64,000 nt of DNA from Rhizorhabdus wittichii RW1 (lineage in GTDB: Bacteria; Pseudomonadota; Alphaproteobacteria; Sphingomonadales; Sphingomonadaceae): contig CP000699.1 of assembly GCA_000016765.1 (NCBI GenBank), forward strand, positions 1,798,001 to 1,862,000, read 5' to 3'. Within the stretch, counting starts at the first letter, position 1. Every line of letters begins with the position of its first letter. Both the position numbers and the translations under genes were made by a program. Shown piece by piece: positions 51,787 to 59,350 of the stretch. The notes under the pieces were generated by a model. The model saw nothing but the letters and a program-made list of their open reading frames with translations. It was not told the origin of the DNA and ran no database searches.

Positions 51787-52515
51787 GTGCTGGAGGTCGT
51801 CGGCGTCGCCGTCCTCGCGGACAATTATGTCTGGCTGATGCACGATGCGGCGAGCGGCGAGACCGTCGTCGTCGATCCGACGGTCGACGCGCCCGTCCTC
51901 TCGGCGGCGGCCATGCGCGGATGGCGTATCACGCAGATATGGAACACCCACTGGCATGACGATCATGTCGCGGGGAATATCGGAATCAAGGCCGCGACAG
52001 GCTGCCGGATCACCGCCCCGGACGATCCTGAGCACCCCATCCCCGCCGTCGATCGCATCGTCGGCGAGGGCGACCGGGTGCGCATCGGCGGCTTCGAAGG
52101 CCATGTCCTGTCGACGCCGGGACACACGGCCGTCCATCTGACCTATCATCTGCCGGACGCGTCGATCCTCTTCACCGGCGACACGCTGTTCGCGCTCGGC
52201 TGTGGGCGCCTGTTCGAAGGGACCGCCGATCAGATGTTCGCGAACCTGCGCCGGCTGGCGGCCCTGCCGCCGGAGACGGCGGTCTATTGCGCGCACGAAT
52301 ATACCCAGGCGAACGCGCGCTTCGCCATCACGGTCGAGCCCGACAATGCGAAGCTCGCCGAGCGCATGCTGGCGATCGACGCGGCGCGGGCGGCGGGGCG
52401 GCCGACCGTGCCCACCAGCATTGCCGCCGAGCGCGACACCAACCCCTTCCTGCGCGCCGCGACCGTGGCCGAGTTCGCGTCGCGCCGGGCCGCCAAGGAT
52501 GATTTCCGCGGCTGA
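51787..52515 (+). CDS. gloB: Hydroxyacylglutathione hydrolase (glyoxalase II)
   Basis: 242 residues from a GTG at 51787 immediately after the gloA stop. It is a metallo-beta-lactamase fold enzyme with NTHWHDDHVAGN (dinuclear metal site), STPGHTAVHLTYH, LFTGDTLFALGCGR and YCAHEYTQANARFA, as in GloB. It hydrolyses S-lactoylglutathione-type thioesters to free acid and glutathione. Together with gloA and the following GST it gives the block a complete glutathione-cycling set. Confidence 0.93.
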   Translation: MLEVVGVAVLADNYVWLMHDAASGETVVVDPTVDAPVLSAAAMRGWRITQIWNTHWHDDHVAGNIGIKAATGCRITAPDDPEHPIPAVDRIVGEGDRVRIGGFEGHVLSTPGHTAVHLTYHLPDASILFTGDTLFALGCGRLFEGTADQMFANLRRLAALPPETAVYCAHEYTQANARFAITVEPDNAKLAERMLAIDAARAAGRPTVPTSIAAERDTNPFLRAATVAEFASRRAAKDDFRG

Positions 52516-52549
52516 TCTCGCCAATCGCAGACCGCAACGGGAGACCGCG

Positions 52550-53272
52550 ATGATCGATGTCCACTACTGGCCGACCAACAACGGCATCAAGGTCACGATC
52601 CTGCTCGAGGAGCTCGGCATCCCCTACCGGATCGTGCCCGTGAACCTGGGGCGGGGCGATCAGTTCGCCGATGATTTCCTCGCGATCAGTCCCAACAACC
52701 GGATGCCCGCGATCGTCGATACCGAGCCCAGCGGCGGCGGCCCGGCGCTCAGCGTCTTCGAATCCGCGGCGATCCTCTTCTATCTCGCCGAAAAGGAAGG
52801 CCGCTTCTGGCCGCAGGACGATGTCCACGCCCGCTACGAGATCGTCCAGTGGGTGGTCTGGCAGGCGGCGAACCAGGGGCCGAAGTTCGGCGAGCGCGGC
52901 CATTTCGCGCAGGTCCCGGAAAGCGCGGGCGACCAGAGCTATGCCCGACGGCGCTTCGACGATGAGGTGCATCGGCTTTACGGGGTCTTGAACAACCGGC
53001 TCTACGACCGCCGCTATGTCGCCGGCGACACCTATACGATCGCCGACATCGCCGCCTATCCCTACACCATGTCCTGGCGCCAGCAGGGTATCGACCTCGA
53101 CGAGTTCCGCTATGTCCGACGCTGGTTCGAGGAGATTTCGGCCCGCCCCGGCGTACAGCGGGGCCTTGCCGTGACGGCGGGCCCGCCCGAGGACCCGGCC
53201 AGCCTGTCGGCCGAGGAACTGGAACGCCGGCGCGGGATATTGTTCAACCAGCGGGCGCGGCCCGCCCCCTGA
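52550..53272 (+). CDS. Glutathione S-transferase (Nu-class/YfcG-like)
   Basis: 240 residues from the ATG at 52550 (AACGGGAGA upstream). The N-terminal IDVHYWPTNNGIKVTILLEE with SPNNRMPAIVD follows the pattern of the YfcG/YghU (Nu-class) GSTs, which have disulfide-bond reductase activity and include lyases acting on glutathione thioethers. The C-terminal domain has YTIADIAAYPYTMSW. It lies 34 bases after gloB in the same direction. In sphingomonad ether cleavage a separate GST releases the product from glutathione; this gene could play such a part, but there is no direct evidence. Confidence 0.88.
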   Translation: MIDVHYWPTNNGIKVTILLEELGIPYRIVPVNLGRGDQFADDFLAISPNNRMPAIVDTEPSGGGPALSVFESAAILFYLAEKEGRFWPQDDVHARYEIVQWVVWQAANQGPKFGERGHFAQVPESAGDQSYARRRFDDEVHRLYGVLNNRLYDRRYVAGDTYTIADIAAYPYTMSWRQQGIDLDEFRYVRRWFEEISARPGVQRGLAVTAGPPEDPASLSAEELERRRGILFNQRARPAP

Positions 53273-53352
53273 TCCTCATCGCCCCGTCCTGGCGGAGCCA
53301 TTGCGCGCCCTCGCCGCCTGAAACAAGCAAAGCCTGATAGAAAGGGAAATTG

Positions 53353-53766
53353 ATGGCATTCGAACGAGAAATCGCGGCCTTCTTCGCGAGCTATGTGGAC
53401 GCCTTCGCGAAGAACGATGCCGATGCGATCGCCGAACTGTGGGAACCGATCGGTCTGTTCCCGTCGCCGAACGGCAATTTCGCGATGGAGCGGGAGGCCT
53501 TCCGCAGCCACTGCGTGACCCTGCTCGATTTCTATCGCCAGCAGGGCGTCGTGACCCCGGTGGGCGACCTCCTGTCCGCCACCCTGCTCTACCCGCAGGT
53601 CGCCGAGGCCCGCATGGCCTATCGCATGCTGGGCGAAGGTGGCGAGACGGTCGCCGCATGGGACCATATCTATATCCTGCGCCGCTCCGACGACCGCTGG
53701 CGGGTAACGCTCACCATCTCCGACGGCGAGATCGCGGCCTGGACCGAACGAGGCGCGCTCGAATGA
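53353..53766 (+). CDS. SnoaL/NTF2-like small protein
   Basis: 137 residues from the ATG at 53353, with AAAGGGAAA upstream. The sequence opens EREIAAFFASYVDAFAKNDA and ends WAAWDHIYILRRSDDRWRV-like (WDHIYILRRSDDRWRVTLT), the common pattern of the NTF2-like fold used by small isomerases, dehydratases and non-catalytic proteins. No substrate can be inferred. It is the last gene of the glyoxalase-GST run, 80 bp after the GST, with no evident terminator between. Confidence 0.72.
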   Translation: MAFEREIAAFFASYVDAFAKNDADAIAELWEPIGLFPSPNGNFAMEREAFRSHCVTLLDFYRQQGVVTPVGDLLSATLLYPQVAEARMAYRMLGEGGETVAAWDHIYILRRSDDRWRVTLTISDGEIAAWTERGALE

Positions 53767-53928
53767 GGGTTGCACGCCCTCGACCACCCTGCCTTCGTCG
53801 CACTGGATAGGGCGCCATTGCAATATTCACCGGGGAGATCGGCCGTGCGATCCCGCACCACATGACAGCCTCCAATTTTAAGGCAGGTCCGCAAGGCCGG
53901 CGTAAATCTGAAAGGGCTAGAAACCACG

Positions 53929-53968
53929 CGCCAGCCCATGGGACTGATCGGCAAGACCGCCGTCAGGC
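53929..53968 (+). pseudogene. Remnant of a LacI-family gene (C-terminal RQPM motif)
   Basis: These 40 bases match 25178-25217, inside the LacI gene, at 38 positions, and translate in the same frame as TRQPMGLIGKTAVR against VRQPMELIGKTAVR. No other part of a LacI gene is visible nearby, and the 3' end runs into the stop codon of the SDR gene on the other strand. It is best read as a recombination or deletion scar. Confidence 0.6.
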
Positions 53969-54712
53969 GAGGACCGCCAGCATGCCGCCGTCGACCGCTA
54001 GCCCGTGCCCGTTGACCATCGCCGCCGCGGCGCCGACCAGGAAACCGATGCCGCCCGCTATGTCGTCGGGCTCGAGCAGCCGGCCCATCGGTACGCGCGA
54101 GGCATAATGCTCGCGCCAGGCGTCGCCGAGCGCGGCCGACATCGGCGTCAGGGTCGGGCCGGGCAGCACATAGTTGGCCGTGATCCCATATGGGCCGAGC
54201 TCGGCCGCCAGCGCCTTGGTGAGCCCGGCGATCGCATGCTTGGAGGCGACATAGACCGACGCCCCCGCCTTCGACGCCATGATCGAATTGACCGATCCGA
54301 CATTGACGATGCGGCCCTGTCCCGATTGCTTGAGCAGCGGGGTCGCCGCCGCGCACAGCCGGAAGGGGACGATCACGTTGACCTCGAAGGTCCGGCGCAG
54401 ATCGTCGAGCGAGAAGCGCTCGATCGAGGCGCCCTCGCCGATCAGGGCAGCGTTGTTGACGAGGATGTCGAGCGCGCCGAAGCGATCCCGGACATGATCG
54501 ACGATGCGATCGGGCGCATCCTCGTCCATCAGGTCGACCTGCAGGAAGGACAGCTCGCCCGCCCCGCCCGTCCCCATTTCCTCGGGCGCGGGCTTGCGGT
54601 CGACGGCGAGGACGCGGGCCCCGCGCTCGGCGAGTTGCGCCGCCGTCGCCGCGCCGATCCCGCCTGCCGCGCCGGTGACGACCGCGACGAGACCGGCGAG
54701 GTCCGCGCTCAT
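53963..54712 (-). CDS. SDR-family oxidoreductase
   Basis: 249 residues from the ATG at 54712, which overlaps the stop of the glutamine-synthetase-like gene (ATGA). Motifs: VVTGAAGGIGAATAAQL, VNNAALIG, catalytic Ser in VGSVNSIMA, and YVASKHAIAG. The C-terminus GHGLAVDGGMLAVLA ends at the LacI-like remnant. It is an NAD(P)-dependent dehydrogenase or reductase of unknown substrate. Part of an operon SDR / DUF1116 / ligase / SDR transcribed leftward from 58153. Confidence 0.9.
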   Translation of the reverse strand: MSADLAGLVAVVTGAAGGIGAATAAQLAERGARVLAVDRKPAPEEMGTGGAGELSFLQVDLMDEDAPDRIVDHVRDRFGALDILVNNAALIGEGASIERFSLDDLRRTFEVNVIVPFRLCAAATPLLKQSGQGRIVNVGSVNSIMASKAGASVYVASKHAIAGLTKALAAELGPYGITANYVLPGPTLTPMSAALGDAWREHYASRVPMGRLLEPDDIAGGIGFLVGAAAAMVNGHGLAVDGGMLAVLA

Positions 54713-56100
54713 GCCCATTCGAAATAGCGCCGCAATTCCCAGGCGCTGATCTGGGTCTTCTCCCAGGCCATATAGTCGGCCAGTTCCTGCGCGCGGGTCT
54801 GGCAGAATTGCTCGACGAACATCTCCCCCAGCCAGCGCTTCGCCATATCCGAAGCGGCAAGCGCGTCGATCGAGGGCTGGAGCCCCGGCGGCAGCAGCGG
54901 ATAGGCGGTGCTGCCCTGCGCATCGCCCTGGCAGGGCTGGCCGGGATCGATCTTCCGATCGAGCCCTTCCATGCAGCCGGACAGCAGGGCGGCCACGACG
55001 AGATAGGGGTTCGCGTCCGCGCCGGCGGTGCGGTGCTCGAAATGGGCGTGCGACGGGGTCGGCGCGTTGATCACGCGGATCGCGACGCTGTGATTGTCGA
55101 TGCCCCAGCTCGCATTCTCGGGATTCCACGACGCGGCGTCCATCCGCCGGTAGGAATTGACCAGCGGCCGGAAGATGCCGTGCAGATCGGGCATGGTCTG
55201 GACGAGACCGCCGAGCGCGTGGCGGGCGACGTCGCTGAGATCGGCCTTCTCCTCCGACCAGAAGGCCGGCTTTCCGTCCTTCCACAGGCTGATGTGGAAA
55301 TGCGCGCCGCTGCCGGAATCGCCGCGATCGGCGCGCCATTTCGGCATGAAGGTCGCGATCAGCCCGCGCTCGGTGCAGAGCTGGCGCAGGTAGAGCTTGG
55401 CGCGCGCGGCATTGTCGGCCGCCTTGACCGGATCGGTCGGCGCCAGCGCGAACTCGTACATCCCGTAGCCGAGCTCGGTGTGGAACGCCTCGACCGGAAT
55501 GTCGATCGACTGCATGCGGCGGATGAATTCCTCGCCCAGTTCCTGCCAGGCCGGCGATCGGCTGAGCGTATAGGCGTCCCAGGCGCGCCCGAACGGACGC
55601 AGCGCATGGAAATCGCCCTTCTGGATCAGCGCGTCGTCGTCATGGAAGATGTAGAATTCGAGCTCATAGGACATCTTCGCCTCGAACCCGCGTTGGGCAA
55701 GCTCGCCGGTCAGCCGCTTCACCATCTGCCGCGGGTCGATCGGACAGACCGAACCGTCGTGCATATAGGCGTCGTGAAGCACCGACCCCATGCCGGGCTT
55801 CCACCCCCAGGCGGTGATGCTGTCGGGATCGGGGACGAAGGCGAGCTTGGGGAAGCCGTTGTCGGGGTTGCTCCACGGCGTGATCGCGACGTTGTCGTTG
55901 CCGATCAGCGAATAGGTCAGCGACGAAATGCCGGTGCCCGATGGCGACAGCGATTTCTTCGCCGGCGAAATCTTGCCGCGCAGCAGCCCGTCCAGGCCGG
56001 TCAGTTCGATCTGCAGGAATTCGAGCCCCCGCTCCTCGACGAAACGCCGAGCCGCTCCCAGCCCTTCGTCCCGCGCCTTCAGCCAATCCGAATCGAGCAT
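54709..56100 (-). CDS. Glutamine-synthetase-like gamma-glutamyl ligase
   Basis: 463 residues from the ATG at 56100 (AAAGG upstream). It has the glutamine synthetase fold: the N-terminal beta-grasp (LQIELTGLDGLLRGK), MSYELEFYIF, SGAHFHISLWKDGK, NSYRRMDAASWNPENASWG and FEHRTAGADANPYL. The divergent N-terminus and missing housekeeping features place it with PuuA/IpuC/TdnQ-type enzymes that attach glutamate to amines. The catabolic neighbours (DUF1116, SDRs, a dimethylformamidase-like protein) support a role in amine breakdown rather than nitrogen assimilation. Confidence 0.88.
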   Translation of the reverse strand: MLDSDWLKARDEGLGAARRFVEERGLEFLQIELTGLDGLLRGKISPAKKSLSPSGTGISSLTYSLIGNDNVAITPWSNPDNGFPKLAFVPDPDSITAWGWKPGMGSVLHDAYMHDGSVCPIDPRQMVKRLTGELAQRGFEAKMSYELEFYIFHDDDALIQKGDFHALRPFGRAWDAYTLSRSPAWQELGEEFIRRMQSIDIPVEAFHTELGYGMYEFALAPTDPVKAADNAARAKLYLRQLCTERGLIATFMPKWRADRGDSGSGAHFHISLWKDGKPAFWSEEKADLSDVARHALGGLVQTMPDLHGIFRPLVNSYRRMDAASWNPENASWGIDNHSVAIRVINAPTPSHAHFEHRTAGADANPYLVVAALLSGCMEGLDRKIDPGQPCQGDAQGSTAYPLLPPGLQPSIDALAASDMAKRWLGEMFVEQFCQTRAQELADYMAWEKTQISAWELRRYFEWA

Positions 56101-56160
56101 GTCTTGCCTTTCAAGAAACGATTTCCAGAACATCCTTCGCGGCGCGCGTGAGGTTCCCCC

Positions 56161-57408
56161 TCATCCATAATGATCATTGTAACGCGCCACCGCCGCCTCG
56201 AAACATGGGAGTGGCGCCTGCACCACGCCCGCGCCGATCTGCACCCCGCCCTTTCCGGCGATGCCGATGTCGAGGAAGGGCGTGATGCCGCTTTCCACGA
56301 CGCGGAAGATATCGATCGCGGTGGGCGTGCCGCGATATTTGAGCACCGGGATGCGATAGTCCGGATGCTCGCCAATGGTGATCGCATACATCTGTTCGGT
56401 GCGCGCGATCATGTCGAGCGGCTCGCCGCCCTGATAGGAGAAGAGCGGAAAGGCCGCCGCCTGCGCCAGGCCGCCGAGCCCGACGGTCTCGGTGACGATG
56501 CTTTCGCCGCCGAGCCAGGCGATCTCGTCCTTGCCATGGCCTTCGAACAGCTTGGCCTCGGGATCGGGCAAGGGGCCTTCGATCCAGCCGTCGAGGCCGG
56601 CGACCTGGATGCCGAAGCTGCGGCAGTTCAGGCCCATCGTCGACAGCACGCTGGCATGCGGGATGCCCGCGATCGCGGCGGCGCTGGCCTTGGCGGCGCC
56701 CATCGAGAGGCGAAGGAAGAAATAATTGTCCTCGACGAGCAGCGCCGTCACTCGCTTCACTTCGTTCCGCAGCGCGGGCGGCAGATCCAGCAGCGCGGGG
56801 AACAGCGCCACCGCGAACAGCAGCGAGGCCGCCGTGTTGCGGCTGTGCAGTTCGTCCCCCATGTGGAGCGCGCGCTTGATGATCGGCGCGAGCTCGATCC
56901 CGCCGCTGGCCCGCACCGCCTCGCCCAGCACGGGCGCGACGGCGGCGTTGATATAGTCGAGCCGCTCCTTCACCTCGTCGTCGTAGGAGCCATAGTTGAG
57001 GCGCTTGCGCGCCTGGCCCTCATACATGTTGGAGAAGGCCCGGTTGCCGAAGGCCTCGTTCTCGATGACGAACACCGGCATCGAGGCGGTGTAGATGCCC
57101 GCGACCGAGCCGATGCAGTCATGGTCCTGGCAGGCGCCGATCCGGATCGCGCCGCTCGCCAGCTTCGCCTCGGCCTCTGCCGCGTCGGCGGCCAGCCCCT
57201 CGAACAGCGCGCCGCCGATCAGCGCCCGGCGCTGTCCTCCTTCATAGTCGGACCACCGCAGCAGCGGCCCCGAGGTCAGGACGAGGTCGCGCGTCATGCG
57301 CGGCACGACCTCGATCGCCGGCCGGATGTCGCGCAGCACGGGCCGGGCGCCGGCGAGCCGGCGATAAGCTTCCTGATTGGCGTCGTCGCGCAGGCTCCGT
57401 CGGGTCAT
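56161..57408 (-). CDS. DUF1116 protein (YlbE/AllG-like)
   Basis: 415 residues from the ATG at 57408, nine bases after GGAGG. The sequence follows the DUF1116 pattern closely: early VLRDIRPAIEVVPRM, DHDCIGSVAGIYTASMPVFV, IIKRALHMGDELHSRNTAAS, EDNYFFLRLSMGAAKAS and KYRGTPTAIDIFRVVESGI. In Escherichia coli this family (YlbE, AllG) works with FdrA/AllF and YlbF/AllH as an oxamate carbamoyltransferase. No FdrA or YlbF homologue is present here, so the protein stands alone among SDR and ligase genes; its reaction is unknown. Confidence 0.85.
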   Translation of the reverse strand: MTRRSLRDDANQEAYRRLAGARPVLRDIRPAIEVVPRMTRDLVLTSGPLLRWSDYEGGQRRALIGGALFEGLAADAAEAEAKLASGAIRIGACQDHDCIGSVAGIYTASMPVFVIENEAFGNRAFSNMYEGQARKRLNYGSYDDEVKERLDYINAAVAPVLGEAVRASGGIELAPIIKRALHMGDELHSRNTAASLLFAVALFPALLDLPPALRNEVKRVTALLVEDNYFFLRLSMGAAKASAAAIAGIPHASVLSTMGLNCRSFGIQVAGLDGWIEGPLPDPEAKLFEGHGKDEIAWLGGESIVTETVGLGGLAQAAAFPLFSYQGGEPLDMIARTEQMYAITIGEHPDYRIPVLKYRGTPTAIDIFRVVESGITPFLDIGIAGKGGVQIGAGVVQAPLPCFEAAVARYNDHYG

Positions 57409-57424
57409 CGATCCCATCCTCCGA

Positions 57425-58153
57425 TCAGTTGAGCGCCAGTCCGCCGTCGACCACCAGCGTCGCCCCCACGACATAGGAGGCCTGGTCGGACAGCAGGAAT
57501 TCGACGCAGGCGGCGATCTCGTCGGCCGTGCCCATGCGCCCGGCGGCGACCCTGCGCAGCGGCGATCCCTCGCCATAGGCGATGGTCCGCATCGCGTCGG
57601 TCATCGCCACGTCGATGAAGCCGGGCGCCAGGCTGTTGACGCGGATGCCCTTCGGCGCCAGCGCCCGCGCCGAAGCCCGGGTATAGGTCTCCAGCGCGCT
57701 CTTGCTCGCGCCGTAGAGCACCGCGTTGGCGAGTTCGGGCAGGCGGCTGCTGATGCTGCTGATGTTCACGATCGCCCCGCCCCGCGTCATCAGCGGCGCG
57801 ATCGCCGCGGTCATGTGCGCCGCGCCGAGCAGGTTGATGTCGAGCATGCGGCGGACGCCCGGCCCGGGAACCTCCTCGGCGGTGCATTCCGCGATGATCC
57901 CGGCGCAGTTCACCAGCGCGACGATCGTCCCCAGCGCGCCGGCCTCCTCCACGAAGGCGTCGATGCTGGCGGCGTCGGTGAGGTCGAGCCTGCGCCGGAT
58001 GACCGCCTCATCGCCCGTCGCGCCGGGCGCCGTTGCGATGTCCGCCGAGACGACCCGCAAGCCGAGGGCGGCGAGGCGGGAGACGATGGCGGCGCCGATG
58101 CCGCCCTCCCCGCCCGTGACGATCGCGATCGCGGCCGGCGACGGATTTCCCAT
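57425..58153 (-). CDS. SDR-family oxidoreductase
   Basis: 242 residues. IVTGGEGGIGAAIVSRL, VNCAGIIAE, catalytic Ser in ISSISSRLPE, and YGASKSALE. The C-terminal SYVVGATLVVDGGLALN is typical. It is the first gene of the leftward operon 58153-53963; the DUF1116 gene begins 16 bases after its stop. The divergent promoter region 58154-58244 carries an inverted-repeat element. The substrate is unknown. Confidence 0.9.
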   Translation of the reverse strand: MGNPSPAAIAIVTGGEGGIGAAIVSRLAALGLRVVSADIATAPGATGDEAVIRRRLDLTDAASIDAFVEEAGALGTIVALVNCAGIIAECTAEEVPGPGVRRMLDINLLGAAHMTAAIAPLMTRGGAIVNISSISSRLPELANAVLYGASKSALETYTRASARALAPKGIRVNSLAPGFIDVAMTDAMRTIAYGEGSPLRRVAAGRMGTADEIAACVEFLLSDQASYVVGATLVVDGGLALN

Positions 58154-58159
58154 GATTCC

Positions 58160-58199
58160 CCCTTATTGGACTAATGGTATTTTATGTGTACCATAAGGG
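58160..58199. promoter_or_regulatory. Nested inverted repeats in divergent SDR/esterase promoter
   Basis: CCCTTAT (58160-58166) and ATAAGGG (58193-58199) enclose a second inverted pair, ATGGTA (58174-58179) and TACCAT (58189-58194). TATTGGACTAAT at 58164-58175 matches 11 of 12 bases of the element before the TonB receptor at 59351. Likely a shared operator for block 5. Confidence 0.55.
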
Positions 58200-58244
58200 T
58201 GGCGACGTCAATCCGTCGCAGGAATTTTTTGGGAGAAAGACCGC

Positions 58245-59174
58245 ATGCCGCTCGATCCGCAGCTCGCCGCCCTGCTGGCGGCGCCGGCCGATGATGCAGC
58301 TCCGCCGGCCTCGTTCGCCGAGCGGCGCGCGCTCTTCGCTTCGGAGCTTGCGGCGATCGATCGGCCAGGCCCCGCGATCGCCCAGGAACATGCGATCACG
58401 CTCTCCACGCGGAACCGTCCGCTGGACGCCCGCCTTTTCCGTCCCGCGATGCCGGCGTCCTCGAACCGTCCCGTCATGCTCTTCTTCCACGGCGGCGGCT
58501 GGATCCAGGGCAGCAGCGCGACCCACGCCTCCTTATGCCGGCATCTCGCGCATCATGGTGGGTTCGACCTGTTGTCGGTCGACTATCGGCTCGCCCCCGA
58601 GCACCCCTTCCCCGCCGCCTTCGAGGATGCGCTCGACGCGCTCCGCTGGCTGTACGAGGACGGCGCCGGCGCGGAATTGCATTCCCCCGACATCGTCGTC
58701 GCGGGAGACAGCGCCGGCGGCAATCTCGCGGCGGCCGTCTGCCTGGCCGCGCCCGGCGAGGGCCTCCCCGCGCCGCAGGCCGCGCTATTGCTCTATCCCG
58801 CGCTCGACCTGGCGAACCGGACAGGCTCGCGCGAGACGTTCGGCCGGGGCTATTGGCTCGATACGCTGGACGAACTGATCGCCCATTATGTGCCGACGCC
58901 CGCGCAACGCCTGGCCGCCGAGGCATCGCCCGCGCTGGCGCCGACGCTGGCCGGCTTTCCGCCGACGATGCTGGTGACCGCCGGCCATGATCCCCTCCGT
59001 GACGAAGGCATCGCCTTCGCGGTGCGATTGATGGCGGACGGAGTCCGCTGCACGCTCGCGAACGAGGCGTCGATGATCCACGGCTTCCTGTCCCTCCACG
59101 GCGCGATACCCGCGGCCGAACGCCGGCTGATCGCGATCGCGCAGCAGTTCGGCCGGTTCGTTCGGGCGGATTGA
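58245..59174 (+). CDS. HSL-family alpha/beta hydrolase (esterase)
   Basis: 309 residues. The hormone-sensitive-lipase family signature is complete: FFHGGGWIQG (oxyanion hole), GDSAGGNLAAAVC with the nucleophile Ser, then GHDPLRDEG with Asp and MIHGFLSL with His. It hydrolyses carboxylic esters. Divergent from the SDR operon and upstream of the TonB receptor, separated from it by an AT-rich region and a possible terminator. Probably acts on an ester bond of the compound handled by block 5. Confidence 0.9.
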   Translation: MPLDPQLAALLAAPADDAAPPASFAERRALFASELAAIDRPGPAIAQEHAITLSTRNRPLDARLFRPAMPASSNRPVMLFFHGGGWIQGSSATHASLCRHLAHHGGFDLLSVDYRLAPEHPFPAAFEDALDALRWLYEDGAGAELHSPDIVVAGDSAGGNLAAAVCLAAPGEGLPAPQAALLLYPALDLANRTGSRETFGRGYWLDTLDELIAHYVPTPAQRLAAEASPALAPTLAGFPPTMLVTAGHDPLRDEGIAFAVRLMADGVRCTLANEASMIHGFLSLHGAIPAAERRLIAIAQQFGRFVRAD

Positions 59175-59183
59175 GGCGCGACT

Positions 59184-59209
59184 CGCGGCCATTCTCATCG
59201 ACGGCCGCG
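59184..59209 (+). terminator. Possible terminator after the esterase
   Basis: CGCGGCC and GGCCGCG form a 7-bp stem around a 12-base loop, ten bases after the esterase stop. There is no T-run, so this is a weak call. Confidence 0.35.
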
Positions 59210-59290
59210 CTGCTCATGGCAGGCGGCGCCTGCTCGGAATTTTAAGTTCCACTAGCAAATTCAAAAGCTTGAAAAACTTAAAAAGGCCAA

Positions 59291-59340
59291 TTGTCAAACA
59301 TGAGCATTTAAAGGTATTAATAATAGTCCAATATACCAAA
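59291..59340 (+). promoter_or_regulatory. Promoter and 25-bp operator before TonB receptor
   Basis: A possible -35 TTGTCA (59291-59296) and -10 TATTAA (59315-59320), spaced 18 bp, overlap a 25-bp element at 59313-59337 that starts GGTAT and ends ATACC. Its complement is identical at 20 of 25 positions to the element at 63744-63768, before the next receptor. The whole stretch is very AT-rich compared with its surroundings. Confidence 0.6.
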
Positions 59341-59350
59341 GGGGGATTTG

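Noticed and set aside
59260-59273. TTCAAAAGCTTGAA as an operator before the TonB receptor
   Set aside because: Single copy, imperfect centre, and outside the likely promoter; the 25-bp element further down is better supported.
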